Origin: Burkholderiales bacterium
GTDB taxonomy: Bacteria > Pseudomonadota > Gammaproteobacteria > Burkholderiales > Burkholderiaceae_D
Reading direction: 5' to 3'
DNA: 64,000 bases
Assembly: GCA_016177875.1 (NCBI GenBank)
Contig: JACOUL010000003.1
Coordinates: 21,940-85,939, forward strand
The notes below the pieces were generated by a model. That model worked only from the letters and a program-made list of their open reading frames with translations. It ran no database searches and was not told the DNA's origin. A program made the translations under genes and the position numbers. Below, one piece after another: positions 51,417-63,975 of the stretch; the stretch's first letter is position 1, and each line of letters begins with the position of its first letter.

Positions 51417-52523
51417 TTATTTGCCGGGCACATGCGCGGAAATTTTCGGGGTATCCACTTTGACGTCGCCGTTCTGGGCACGATGGCGCAATGCATGATC
51501 CATCAACACCAGCGCCAGCATCGCCTCGGCGATCGGCGTAGCGCGTATGCCCACGCACGGATCGTGACGTCCAAAGGTTTCCACTTTCACCGGATTACCG
51601 TTTTTGTCGATCGAATTGCGCGGGGAGCGGATCGAAGAAGTCGGTTTAATGGCGATCGACACCGTGATGTCTTGACCGGTCGAGATGCCGCCCAACACAC
51701 CGCCGGCGTTATTGGTTACAAAACCCGCAGGCGTCAGTTCATCGCCATGCTCCGTGCCTTTCTGCGAAACCGATCTAAAACCGGCGCCGATCTCGACACC
51801 TTTAACGGCATTAATGCCCATCATGGCGTAAGCGATGTCGGCATCGAGTTTGTCGTAGAGCGGTTCGCCCAAGCCGACCGGCACGTTTTCGGCAACGACA
51901 TCGATACGTGCGCCACACGAGTCGCCCGCCGCGCGCAAATCGTCCATGTATTTTTCCAGCTGCGGAATGATGCCGGCGTTGGCGGCAAAGAATGGATTGC
52001 CCGTCACATGTGTCCACGACTCGAAGGGCACAGGAATTTCACCTAGCTGACTCATGCATCCCTTGAACGTCGTTCCGAACTGTAGTTTTAACCACTTCTT
52101 CGCAATGGCCGCCGCGCCCACGGCCGGCGCCGTCAGACGCGCGGAAGAACGCCCGCCGCCGCGCGGATCGCGGATACCGTATTTGTGCCAATAGGTGTAG
52201 TCGGCATGGCCGGGACGGAAAGTATCGAGGATATTGCCGTAATCTTTACTACGCTGGTCTTCGTTGCGAATCAGCAAAGCAATCGGCGCGCCGGTCGTCT
52301 TACCTTCGAAAACCCCCGACAAAATCTCTACTTTGTCGCCTTCCTGACGCTGCGTTACGTGACGCGAAGTGCCCGGCTTGCGACGATCCAATTCCGGCTG
52401 AATATCGGCTTCGGACAGCTCCATGCCAGGAGGGCAACCATCGACCACGCAACCGATTGCGGGGCCGTGAGATTCGCCGAAGGTGGTGACAGTAAACAGA
52501 GTGCCGAAGGTATTGCCGGACAT
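51417..52523 (-). CDS. aroC: Chorismate synthase
   Basis: Last step of the shikimate pathway, FMN-dependent; 368 residues. Conserved blocks are [41 protein letters not shown] and [16 protein letters not shown]. Probably monocistronic or first of a group with the MFS gene 36 bases downstream. Confidence 0.97.
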   Translation of the reverse strand: MSGNTFGTLFTVTTFGESHGPAIGCVVDGCPPGMELSEADIQPELDRRKPGTSRHVTQRQEGDKVEILSGVFEGKTTGAPIALLIRNEDQRSKDYGNILDTFRPGHADYTYWHKYGIRDPRGGGRSSARLTAPAVGAAAIAKKWLKLQFGTTFKGCMSQLGEIPVPFESWTHVTGNPFFAANAGIIPQLEKYMDDLRAAGDSCGARIDVVAENVPVGLGEPLYDKLDADIAYAMMGINAVKGVEIGAGFRSVSQKGTEHGDELTPAGFVTNNAGGVLGGISTGQDITVSIAIKPTSSIRSPRNSIDKNGNPVKVETFGRHDPCVGIRATPIAEAMLALVLMDHALRHRAQNGDVKVDTPKISAHVPGK

Positions 52524-52681
52524 GGTCGCGTATAAATGAGTGAAAGCAGCATTTTACCAGGCCCCCTATTGCAAAGTTCGTCCCGAACGGCACTAAGCTG
52601 TTGTCATTACTACATGTACATTTGACAAATAAATTTTCAAATTACAACAACTCGTCTTAGAAATATTTCCATAGTTAAATT

Positions 52682-52705
52682 ATTCGTTACGAATCGCTAT
52701 ATACT
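52682..52705 (+). promoter_or_regulatory. Palindrome plus -10-like box upstream of the EAL response regulator
   Basis: ATTCG-TTA-CGAAT (52682-52694) is followed by TATACT (52700-52705), 48 bases upstream of the start at 52753. The palindrome sits between the -35 and -10 positions, where a regulator could act. A second candidate -35 TTGACA occurs at 52622. Confidence 0.4.
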
Positions 52706-52752
52706 GTTTCGCATAACAACATCTTAAAAGAATCCAACAACAAGGGGGGACG

Positions 52753-54999
52753 ATGGGCGCATCAATGACGCCTGCCGATGACGATCTTGTTTTCATGGAT
52801 GAAAACAGCTCGCACGATGGCGGATCGGCCGATGCTCAGCACGCGCACGTATGGCGCGTCATGATCATCGACGACGACGAAGATGTGCATTCGTCGACCA
52901 CCTTTGCCCTGTCCAACCTCGAAATCCAGCATCGCCCTCTTAATTTTCTCCACGCTTATTCCGCAGCACAAGCGCGCGAAGTATTGGCACGCGAGTCCGA
53001 CATCGCCGTGATACTGCTCGACGTCGTCATGGAACAAGACGACGCCGGCTTGCAGTTGGTTCGCCATATCCGCGAGACTTGCGGCATGGCGGAAGTCCGC
53101 ATTATTTTGCGCACCGGTCAACCGGGATACGCGCCGGAAATCGAGGCAATTCGCGATTACGACATCAACGATTACAAAACCAAGTCCGAACTCACGCGCA
53201 TCAAACTCTTTACGACGGTAACCGCCGCAATTCGCTCTTACGAACAAATCCGCGCCATCAATGCCAGCCGCCGCGGACTTGATCTGATCGTGCGCGCGAG
53301 CACTGAATTGATGGCCATACACGGCTTGCAAAATTTTGCGGCCGGCGTCATTACGCAAATCGCCGGATTGTTGAGCTTAAAACCGGAAGGCTTGCTGTGC
53401 GTGCAAGATGACGGCTCCGATACTCACGATGGTTTGTTCATCATTGCCGCCGCCGGCAATTACACGACACTGATCAATCGCCCGATCTCCGCCATCGGCA
53501 ATACCAAGGTCATCAACACGCTATCGCAAGCGATTAAGGACCGGCGCAATATCTATGGCGCGGATTACACGGCTTTGTACTTTGCCGGTAGCGCGACGCG
53601 AGAATTCGCCGCCTTCCTGAACACCGGCGCCGCGCTCAATGAAATGGATAAGCGCCTGCTCGAAGTCTTCTGCAGCAACATCTCGGTCGGGCTCGATAAT
53701 GTCATGCTGGTGTCGCGCCTGCATCAATCCGCCTTCTACGATCCGCTATGCAAGCTGCCGAATCGTACTCGCACCGTAGAAATCGTCGGCGAAATGCTGG
53801 CCGGAAAAGTGAAGAAGGATACGACGCTCGCGCTGGTCGACATCGATCATTTTTCCGAGATTAACGACACGCTGGGCCATCAGTTCGGCGACCAGTTGTT
53901 GTTAGCCGTGGCTGCACGTTTTCAAAAGCAATTCGGCGAACAAGTGTCTGTCAGCCGCGTAGGCGGCGACACCTTTGCCCTCATTGGGAGCGGTACCCTG
54001 GTCAATCCGGCGACCATTTTGTCACTCTTCAACACGCCGTTTTCCATCGACGGCGAAGCGGTTCAGTTATCGTCGACCTTGGGGCTCGTGCGCCTAACCG
54101 ATTACCAGGGCGGCTCAGGCGCTGCCGTCATCAAGGATGCCGATATTGCACTCAAACGCGCCAAACTGCGCCAACGCGCCGGCCACTCCTACTTCTCTCC
54201 CAACATGGAGACGGAGATTCGTGAGCGCGTGCGTTTGATGCATGCGCTGCGCAGCGCTTTTGAAAAGAAACGTTTATTCGTGGTGTACCAACCGCAAATC
54301 GACTTGGCCACGCGCCGCCCTGTCGGCGCCGAAGCGCTGCTGCGCTGGAAATCCGACGACGGCACGCTGATTCCGCCCGATTGCTTCATTCCGATTGCCG
54401 AGTACTCCGGCTTGATCATCGATTTGGGCGAATGGGTTTTACGCAGCGCTTGCCAAGAACTGGTTCGTTTGAGGCGACTGGGCTTTCATGACTTCATGAT
54501 GTCGATTAACGTCTCGCAAGCCCAATTCCGTCATCCGCGCTTTTTAGACATGCTGGAGTTGGCGCTGGAAGATACGCAAGCCCCGGCTACCGCGATTGAA
54601 TTAGAGATCACCGAATCGATGGCGATGGAAGATCCCGCCACGCTGATCAAAACCATTGCGCAAATCAAGAAGCTGGGTGTCTCGGTCGCCATTGACGATT
54701 TCGGCACCGGTTTTTCGTCGCTCAATTATCTGCAGCAATTGCACGTCGACCGCATCAAGATCGATCGCGCCTTCGTGACTGAAATCACCAGCGCCAAGCG
54801 CGGCAGCAGCATCGCGCAAATGATTATTCAGCTGGGGCACAACCTAGGCCTATCGGTCATTGCCGAAGGTGTCGAAGACGATCGTCAGGCTGAAATTCTT
54901 TTATCCCTCGGTTGTCCATTGGCCCAAGGCTTCCTGTTTGCACGCCCCATGATGGCGGACGACTTGCCTAAATGGCTGGAAACCGATGGCGACCGTTAG
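52753..54999 (+). CDS. Response regulator with REC, degenerate GGDEF and EAL domains (c-di-GMP phosphodiesterase)
   Basis: 748 residues, with AAGGGGGGACG before the ATG. The REC domain spans about 34-155 with phosphoacceptor Asp90. A DUF3369-like sensory region (about 165-320) follows. Then comes a GGDEF domain whose signature is GGDTF (404-408), so probably no cyclase activity. The C-terminal EAL domain (about 490-740) keeps Glu527 (EALLRW), Asn586, Glu618, Asp648-Asp649 (DDFGTGFSS), Lys669 and Glu705, so it should hydrolyse c-di-GMP. It is followed immediately by its probable partner kinase. Confidence 0.92.
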   Translation: MGASMTPADDDLVFMDENSSHDGGSADAQHAHVWRVMIIDDDEDVHSSTTFALSNLEIQHRPLNFLHAYSAAQAREVLARESDIAVILLDVVMEQDDAGLQLVRHIRETCGMAEVRIILRTGQPGYAPEIEAIRDYDINDYKTKSELTRIKLFTTVTAAIRSYEQIRAINASRRGLDLIVRASTELMAIHGLQNFAAGVITQIAGLLSLKPEGLLCVQDDGSDTHDGLFIIAAAGNYTTLINRPISAIGNTKVINTLSQAIKDRRNIYGADYTALYFAGSATREFAAFLNTGAALNEMDKRLLEVFCSNISVGLDNVMLVSRLHQSAFYDPLCKLPNRTRTVEIVGEMLAGKVKKDTTLALVDIDHFSEINDTLGHQFGDQLLLAVAARFQKQFGEQVSVSRVGGDTFALIGSGTLVNPATILSLFNTPFSIDGEAVQLSSTLGLVRLTDYQGGSGAAVIKDADIALKRAKLRQRAGHSYFSPNMETEIRERVRLMHALRSAFEKKRLFVVYQPQIDLATRRPVGAEALLRWKSDDGTLIPPDCFIPIAEYSGLIIDLGEWVLRSACQELVRLRRLGFHDFMMSINVSQAQFRHPRFLDMLELALEDTQAPATAIELEITESMAMEDPATLIKTIAQIKKLGVSVAIDDFGTGFSSLNYLQQLHVDRIKIDRAFVTEITSAKRGSSIAQMIIQLGHNLGLSVIAEGVEDDRQAEILLSLGCPLAQGFLFARPMMADDLPKWLETDGDR

Positions 55000-55028
55000 C
55001 TCACCCTCTTCCCTCTGACTTCCAGGCC

Positions 55029-58286
<3,258 letters not shown>

Positions 58287-58341
58287 AGCTGACCGAAGCG
58301 ATGGTGTACAAGCTCGATCTCCCAAGTTCTGAATGGTATTG

Positions 58342-60228
58342 TTACTTCCATTCGCCGCGTAAGTCTCTCACTTGTTCATACAAAAATTCCGGCGTCGCCG
58401 CGTCCGGCGCAACCGAGTTTCCGACCACCAGTGCCAACTTCGATCGCAGCCCGCGATTGAATTTCCGCTCAAACGGATTGCCGTCGCTGCGGGTCCAGAA
58501 GCTTCCCCACAATCCGCGCAAAGCCATGGGGATGACCGGCACCGGCGTGCGGTCGATGATTTTCTTGATGCCGCCTTTGAACTCGTTCATCTCGCCGGTC
58601 CCCGTCAATTTCCCTTCAGGAAAAATACAAACTAGGTCGCCCTCTTCCAGCGCATGCGCAATCTCGTCGAAGGCTTTTTCCATGCGTGCCGGATCTTCCT
58701 TAGCGGGAGCGATCGGAATGACGCGCGCCGTTCTGAAAATCCAGGACAAGACCGGAATCTTGAAAATGCGATGATCCATCACGAAGCGGACCGGGCGCGG
58801 ACTCGCGGCCATGATGACGATGGCGTCGACGTAGCTGACGTGATTGCAGACCAGGACTGCCGCGCCTTTCTCCGGGATGATTTCTGCATTTTCCAGGCGC
58901 ACGCGATAAACGGTATGAATCAACAGCCAGGCCACGAAACGGATCAGGAATTCCTGGACTACCGAAAAAATATAAATCGCCACCAGTAAATTGAGCACGG
59001 CTGTCGCCGCAAACAGCTGCGGGATGGTGAAGCCGGATTTCAGCAGCAGCATTGCCACCAAGGCAGCGCCCACCATGAAGACAGCGTTCATGATGTTCAT
59101 GCCGGCGATGGTGCGGGAAATGTGCTGAGGGTCGCAACGTGTCTGGATCATGGCGAACAACGGCACGATGTAAAAGCCGCCGAACACGCCGATCATCACG
59201 CAGTCGAATACGATGCGAACCGCGCCGTGCTGAGCAAGAAAACCGAATGCATCGACCGGCGCCACGTTGACGTAACTCAGGCTCGCCAAATACAAATCGA
59301 ATCCGAATAAGGACAGGCCGATCGAGCCGAACGGCACCAAGCCGATTTCCACTTTGTGGCCGGATAAGCGTTCGCACAAAAGCGAGCCCGCGCCGATACC
59401 CAATGAAAACGCCGTCAGCAGCAATACAAAGACGTCATGCCCGCCGTGCAGAATGGATTTTGCATACAGAGGAAACTGCGCCAGCAGCAAGGCTCCGTAA
59501 AACCAGAACCAGGAATTGCCGAGCACCGACAAAAACACCGGGCGGTTATGTTTCGTGAAACGAATATTACGGACGGTCTCGGTGAACGGATTCCAATTGA
59601 TTTTTAAATCAGCCTGCGCAGCCGGCGAATGAGGCACGGCACGACTCGTCATCCAACCGATGATCGCCACTGCGATGGTGCCGGCGGCAACTAATTCCAA
59701 GCCCCAAGGTTTATGCACCACCAGCACCGCGCCCAGCACTTCGCCTATCAAAATGCCGACAAAGGTGCCCATCTCGATCACACCGTTGCCGCCGACCAGC
59801 TCATCTTGTTTTAAATGCTGCGGCAGATAAGCGTACTTCACGGGGCCGAACATGGTCGAATGTAGACCCATGCCGACCACTGCCGCCACCAACAGCCACA
59901 AATTATGCGTCGCCCATCCAAATGCGGCGACGCACATGATGGCAATTTCCAGCAGCTTTACATAGCGGACTAAGCGCGACTTTTCGAATTTGTCGGCCAA
60001 CTGCCCGGCCGTGGCAGAGAACAATACAAAAGGCAGGATGAATAAACCGGGAATGAGATTGTTGAGGAAACCGGGATCCAGGTCGGTCCAATTCACCGTG
60101 TCGTAAGTGAGGATCGTCAGCAACGCCGTCTTGAACACGTTGTCGTTGAAGGCACCGAAAAATTGGGTCCAGAAAAACGGACCGAAACGGCGCTGCTTCA
60201 GAAGGCTAAATTGGCTGGACTGGCTCAT
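58342..60228 (-). CDS. MFS transporter fused to 1-acylglycerol-3-phosphate acyltransferase
   Basis: 628 residues from the ATG at 60228 (MSQSSQFSLLKQRRFGPFF). The N-terminal ~400 residues are a LplT-like MFS lysophospholipid transporter. The C-terminal ~210 residues are a PlsC domain with the HxxxxD motif NHVSYVDAIVI and FPEGKLTG. The acyl-ACP ligase domain of E. coli Aas is absent. Probably flips and re-acylates lysophospholipids at the inner membrane. Convergent with the histidine kinase gene. Confidence 0.9.
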   Translation of the reverse strand: MSQSSQFSLLKQRRFGPFFWTQFFGAFNDNVFKTALLTILTYDTVNWTDLDPGFLNNLIPGLFILPFVLFSATAGQLADKFEKSRLVRYVKLLEIAIMCVAAFGWATHNLWLLVAAVVGMGLHSTMFGPVKYAYLPQHLKQDELVGGNGVIEMGTFVGILIGEVLGAVLVVHKPWGLELVAAGTIAVAIIGWMTSRAVPHSPAAQADLKINWNPFTETVRNIRFTKHNRPVFLSVLGNSWFWFYGALLLAQFPLYAKSILHGGHDVFVLLLTAFSLGIGAGSLLCERLSGHKVEIGLVPFGSIGLSLFGFDLYLASLSYVNVAPVDAFGFLAQHGAVRIVFDCVMIGVFGGFYIVPLFAMIQTRCDPQHISRTIAGMNIMNAVFMVGAALVAMLLLKSGFTIPQLFAATAVLNLLVAIYIFSVVQEFLIRFVAWLLIHTVYRVRLENAEIIPEKGAAVLVCNHVSYVDAIVIMAASPRPVRFVMDHRIFKIPVLSWIFRTARVIPIAPAKEDPARMEKAFDEIAHALEEGDLVCIFPEGKLTGTGEMNEFKGGIKKIIDRTPVPVIPMALRGLWGSFWTRSDGNPFERKFNRGLRSKLALVVGNSVAPDAATPEFLYEQVRDLRGEWK

Positions 60229-60353
60229 GTTCGTGATCACAAAAAAGCAAACGCGCATAGTGTATATGCACTGTGCGCGATGGTTGAGGAAATTCGCCTC
60301 GTTGCGGACTTTGATACCGCGAGTCTACATTCGCAGCGCATGCTCCGCATACG

Positions 60354-60387
60354 AAAAAGCCGTCCAGGGCTTACGCCATGAACGGCT
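60354..60387 (-). terminator. Rho-independent terminator after the CBS gene
   Basis: On the minus strand AGCCGTTCA-TGGCGTAAGCCC-TGGACGGCT (nine pairs, one mismatch) is followed by TTTTTCG; 20 bases past the CBS stop. Confidence 0.8.
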
Positions 60388-60406
60388 CTAAAAAAATTCA
60401 GTTAAA

Positions 60407-60856
60407 TTATTCTTCGCCTTCCGCTGCCGGCCAGTCGCGGATATAGGCTTTCAGCATCTTGTTCTCGAAGCTTTGCGCTTCCAGCACGGCCTTTGCCACG
60501 TCATAAAAAGAAATCACGCCGTACAAAGTTTTGGCGGCCATGACCGGCACATAGCGCGCATGCTTCTCCAGCATGATGCGGCGTACTTCGTTGACTTCCG
60601 TGTCCGGCGTGATGGTGATCGGGTGATCATCCATATGCCCGCGCACGGTCGCATCACCCAGTTGGCCGCTATTGCGATCGATCGTCTTCATGACTTCGCG
60701 AAAGCTCAGCATGCCGACCAGCTCGCCGAACTCCATGACCACCAGAGAACCGATGTCCTTCTCCACCATGGCATGGACGGCATCGCGCACCGACGTATCC
60801 GGCGTGACGGTATAAAGGATGTCGCCTTTGACTTTGAGGATTTCGGATACTTTCAT
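60407..60856 (-). CDS. CBS-domain protein
   Basis: 149 residues made of two tandem CBS motifs (about 10-60 and 75-130): VTPDTSVRDAVHAMVEKDIGSLVVME and ITPDTEVNEVRRIMLEKHARYVPVM. CBS pairs bind adenine nucleotides and sense energy state. No effector domain is attached. Stand-alone gene with its own terminator. Confidence 0.92.
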   Translation of the reverse strand: MKVSEILKVKGDILYTVTPDTSVRDAVHAMVEKDIGSLVVMEFGELVGMLSFREVMKTIDRNSGQLGDATVRGHMDDHPITITPDTEVNEVRRIMLEKHARYVPVMAAKTLYGVISFYDVAKAVLEAQSFENKMLKAYIRDWPAAEGEE

Positions 60857-60998
60857 GTTTCACCCCGAAAAGTTGTTGTTCTTGTAATGTAGCCCAAGCC
60901 TGCCCAAAAATCCAGCGCTCAATCATGATGTATTCGAAGTTCGATGCTAGGATGACTGAATCGTGATTGAATCATAACTATTAAAAGGGAGACTTCCG

Positions 60999-62309
60999 AT
61001 GAGCGGCCCCAAATACCCGGGCTTCGATACCCTTTCCTTGCATGCAGGGAGTGCGCCCGATCCGGCGACCGGCGCGCGCGCCACGCCGATTTACTTCACC
61101 ACCTCTTTCGTATTCCAGGATGCCGACCACGCGGCTTCGCTCTTCAACATGGAGCGCGCGGGGCATGTGTATTCGCGCATTTCGAATCCGACCAACGCCG
61201 TGCTGGAAGAGCGTATCGCGGCGCTGGAAGGCGGCGTCGCAGGCATCGCGGTTGCCAGCGGCCAGGCGGCGATGTTCTTGGGATTAGCGACGATTGCCGG
61301 TGCCGGATCGCATATCGTCGCGTCCGGCGCGCTGTACGGCGGTTCGCACAATCTGCTGTCTTATACCTTGAAGCGCTTCGGCATCGAAACGACTTTCGTG
61401 AATCCGCGCGACCTGGACGCTTGGCGCGCGGCGATTCAGCCCAACACCAAAGTCTTGTTCGGTGAAACCTTGGGCAATCCGGGATTGGATGTCTTGAACG
61501 TTCCCGAAATCGCCGCCATCGCCCACGAGCGTCATCTGCCGCTCATGGTGGATTCCACCTTCACCACCCCTTATTTGCTGCGCCCCTTCGATCACGGCGC
61601 CGACCTGGTCTTTCATTCCGCGACCAAATTCCTCTGCGGGCACGGCACCGCCATCGGCGGTTTGCTGGTGGACGGCGGCACCTTCGATTGGCAAGAAGCC
61701 TATGAAAAAACCGGGCACTTCGCCGAACTGTGCGAACCGTATGACGGCTTTCATGGCATGGTGTTCACTGAAGAATCGACGGTCGGCGCATTCGCCTTGC
61801 GCGCGCGGCGCGAAGGCGTGCGCGATTTCGGCGCGGTGATGAGCCCGCACAATGCGCATGCGATCCTGCAAGGCATAGAAACGCTGCCGCTGCGCATGGA
61901 GAAGCATGTCGCCAATACACGCAGAGTCGTGGAATTTTTAGTGTCGCACCCAGCGATCGATTCGGTGATGTATCCGGAATTGCCGTCCCATCCCGATCAT
62001 GCACTGGCGAATGCCCTCTTGCCCAAAGGCTGCGGCGCCGTGTTTTCTTTTAATCTAAAAGGCGACCGCGCCGCAGGGCGCCGCTTTGTCGAATCGCTGC
62101 GCGTGTTCTCGCACTTGGCCAACGTGGGCGACGCCAAATCGCTGGTGATCCACCCCGCCTCCACCACCCACTTCCGCGTGCCGGCTGAACAACTCGCAGC
62201 CGCCGGCATTACCGAAGGCACCATGCGCTTATCGATCGGATTGGAAGATGCGGACGACTTGATCGAAGACCTTTCCCGCGCGCTGAAGGCAGCGCAGAAA
62301 GGAGCCTGA
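60999..62309 (+). CDS. metY: O-acetylhomoserine sulfhydrylase
   Basis: 436-residue PLP enzyme that makes homocysteine from O-acetylhomoserine and sulfide. FDTLSLHAGSAPDPATGARATPIYFTTSF is the MetY N-terminus and the PLP lysine is in FHSATKFLCGHGTAIGG. AAAAGGGAGA lies before the ATG. Distinct from the MetZ at 31157 by sequence and length. A one-base gap separates it from the hydrolase gene, so the two are co-expressed. I saw no SAM or SAH riboswitch in the 140-base leader. Confidence 0.92.
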   Translation: MSGPKYPGFDTLSLHAGSAPDPATGARATPIYFTTSFVFQDADHAASLFNMERAGHVYSRISNPTNAVLEERIAALEGGVAGIAVASGQAAMFLGLATIAGAGSHIVASGALYGGSHNLLSYTLKRFGIETTFVNPRDLDAWRAAIQPNTKVLFGETLGNPGLDVLNVPEIAAIAHERHLPLMVDSTFTTPYLLRPFDHGADLVFHSATKFLCGHGTAIGGLLVDGGTFDWQEAYEKTGHFAELCEPYDGFHGMVFTEESTVGAFALRARREGVRDFGAVMSPHNAHAILQGIETLPLRMEKHVANTRRVVEFLVSHPAIDSVMYPELPSHPDHALANALLPKGCGAVFSFNLKGDRAAGRRFVESLRVFSHLANVGDAKSLVIHPASTTHFRVPAEQLAAAGITEGTMRLSIGLEDADDLIEDLSRALKAAQKGA

Positions 62310-62310
62310 C

Positions 62311-63114
62311 ATGATCGTCAATCTTCGAGGCCACGAGGCTTATTGCTATACGGGCGGCAAGGTATTCAACCCTGCGCTGCCGACCATCGTATTCATCCAC
62401 GGCGCGCAAAACGACCATTCCGTATGGGGATTGCAAAGCCGCTACTTCGCGCATCACGGCTTTAGCGTGCTGGCAGTCGATTTGCCGGGCCATGGGCGCA
62501 GCAAAGGAATGACGCTGTCTTCCATCAAGGTGCTGGCCGATTGGCTATTGGACTTGCTCAATGCAACCGGCGTGCAAAAGGCCATGCTGGTCGGGCACAG
62601 CATGGGTTCATTGATTGCACTGGAAGCGGCGTCGCGCGCGCAGCAGCGCATCACCAAGCTCGCCTTGATCGGCACCGCTTATCCGATGGCAGTATCGCAG
62701 GATTTGCTCGACACGGCGAAGAACAACGAGCCCGCTGCAATCGACATGGTCAACATCTGGTCGCATTCCACTCTCGCCGCCAAACCCTCCTCTCCGGGGC
62801 CGGGATTTTATTTGCATGGGATGAGCAAGCGCCTGATGGAACGCATCTCGCGCATCAATCCCAAGCAAGTGCTTTATACCGACTTCGCGGCATGCAATGA
62901 CTACACGAATGGCGAAGCGGCGGCGAAGGCGTTGACTTGTCCTGTGCTGTTCGTGCTGGGTAAGCGTGATGTCATGACGCCGGTGAAGTCGGCACAGGTG
63001 TTGATCAATGCTGTTGCGGATAGCAAAGTGGTGTTGGTTGAGCGGAGTGGGCACGAGTTGATGGCGGAGCAGCCGGATGCGGTGTTGGATGCGTTGATTG
63101 GATTTGCGGGTTAG
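62311..63114 (+). CDS. Alpha/beta hydrolase
   Basis: 267 residues. Catalytic set: Ser in VGHSMGSLIALE near residue 95, Asp in GKRDVMTP near residue 225 and His in ERSGHELM near residue 248. The oxyanion turn is FIHGAQNDHSVWG. Immediately downstream of metY and presumably co-transcribed. The substrate cannot be inferred; an ester or thioester in sulfur amino acid metabolism is a guess from context. Confidence 0.86.
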   Translation: MIVNLRGHEAYCYTGGKVFNPALPTIVFIHGAQNDHSVWGLQSRYFAHHGFSVLAVDLPGHGRSKGMTLSSIKVLADWLLDLLNATGVQKAMLVGHSMGSLIALEAASRAQQRITKLALIGTAYPMAVSQDLLDTAKNNEPAAIDMVNIWSHSTLAAKPSSPGPGFYLHGMSKRLMERISRINPKQVLYTDFAACNDYTNGEAAAKALTCPVLFVLGKRDVMTPVKSAQVLINAVADSKVVLVERSGHELMAEQPDAVLDALIGFAG

Positions 63115-63222
63115 GAAGTGCGCTACACTCGTGCTGGTTTTGTCAAAAAATTAGGTATGCTTTTTTAAAATTTTTAGGAAAGAACCTCTGCAGAATCAAT
63201 CACATACCGGCTGCACTGGACA

Positions 63223-63257
63223 ATTTAGGCAGACAGGGTATTTGATTTAGGCGGACA
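63223..63257. repeat. Tandem 13-base repeat resembling an IS terminus
   Basis: ATTTAGGCAGACA (63223-63235) and ATTTAGGCGGACA (63245-63257), one mismatch, 22 bases apart. Read on the minus strand they are TGTC(C/T)GCCTAAAT. Repeated TGT-starting motifs near a terminus are typical of IS21-type ends. No transposase is attached, so this is probably a remnant. Confidence 0.45.
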
Positions 63258-63305
63258 TTAGGTTTCTTCCTAACTAAACAGTTAGGCGTCAAGAGGGAGA
63301 TTCCA

Positions 63306-63890
63306 ATGTCTGCGTTTGACGATGCCAAATCGCTAGTTGCTCACGCCCAAGGGGAACTACCCACTATCAAGCGCGCCTATGAAGAGTCACTGACGTCGAA
63401 GAACATCTCGGCCACCCTTCTGGTTGAAATAAAGAACTTCTTTGAAAACCTCCGTTCGGCGCTAGACTTTACGGCACATGGATTATTCGATCGCCATTGT
63501 GCGAAGACAGGCAAGAAGCCGAAGATCTACTTTCCATACGCCACGGCGAGTCAATCGCGTGGAGAGTTCGAGAAAGCCGGACGTATCGAGTCTTGTATCC
63601 CGGGTTTGTCTGCTGCTCGGCCAGATGTTGTAGAAACTATTCTCGGCATGCAGCATTTCGCTGAGGGAGGCACGTTCGCTTGGCTGCCGCCGTTCATGGA
63701 ACTCAATAACGAAAACAAGCACCAGCGGCTCGTTCCTCAAGTCCGAAGGGAAACCAAAGAACTCCGGATCACTGGCGGCGGTGCTTCGATATCGCTTGGG
63801 CAGGGGGCTTCAATTTCGCTGGGCCAGGGGGCGTCCATATCTATTGGTGATGCCGTAATTTGTAGTAGTTCCGACTTGATCGTACAGTAA
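63306..63890 (+). CDS. HEPN-like hypothetical protein with a C-terminal octapeptide repeat tail
   Basis: 194 residues; GAGGGAGA precedes the ATG. The N-terminal half is helical, with EIKNFFENLRSALDFTAHGLF (Arg50, His58). The middle contains a WLPPFMELNNENKHQRLV block. This pairing of a helix with Arg and a late N-x3-K-H block recalls a widespread HEPN-like hypothetical family; the classical RxxxxH spacing is not met (seven residues lie between Arg and His). Residues 159-182 repeat GASISLGQ twice and then GASISIGD. It lies between two mobile-element signals. Function unknown. Confidence 0.7.
   Translation: MSAFDDAKSLVAHAQGELPTIKRAYEESLTSKNISATLLVEIKNFFENLRSALDFTAHGLFDRHCAKTGKKPKIYFPYATASQSRGEFEKAGRIESCIPGLSAARPDVVETILGMQHFAEGGTFAWLPPFMELNNENKHQRLVPQVRRETKELRITGGGASISLGQGASISLGQGASISIGDAVICSSSDLIVQ
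63780..63851 (+). repeat. Three coding repeats of 24 bases (GASISLGQ)
   Basis: Three adjacent eight-codon units give GASISLGQ, GASISLGQ, GASISIGD. The codons differ at most synonymous sites (GCT/GCT/GCG, TCG/TCA/TCC, ATA/ATT/ATA, CTT/CTG/ATT), so the peptide, not the DNA, seems to be kept constant. Confidence 0.85.
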
Positions 63891-63906
63891 GACCTTGCCA
63901 AAGGGT

Positions 63907-63975
63907 GGGGTTACCCGGTTTGATAGAGGTGCGAATCTTTATCAATCTGCGCTAAAAGCGCCAAGGAGTAACCCC
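63907..63975 (+). promoter_or_regulatory. Inverted repeat enclosing the ribosome site of a truncated gene
   Basis: GGGGTTAC (63907-63914) and GTAACCCC (63968-63975) form a perfect eight-base inverted repeat 53 bases apart. Inside lies the hairpin GCGCT-AAA-AGCGC (63949-63961), then AAGGAG and the ATG at 63976. It may be a mobile-element terminus or a translational control structure. Confidence 0.45.

Noticed and set aside
60857..60998. SAM or SAH riboswitch ahead of metY
   Set aside because: No conserved core or pairing recognisable in the 142-base leader.
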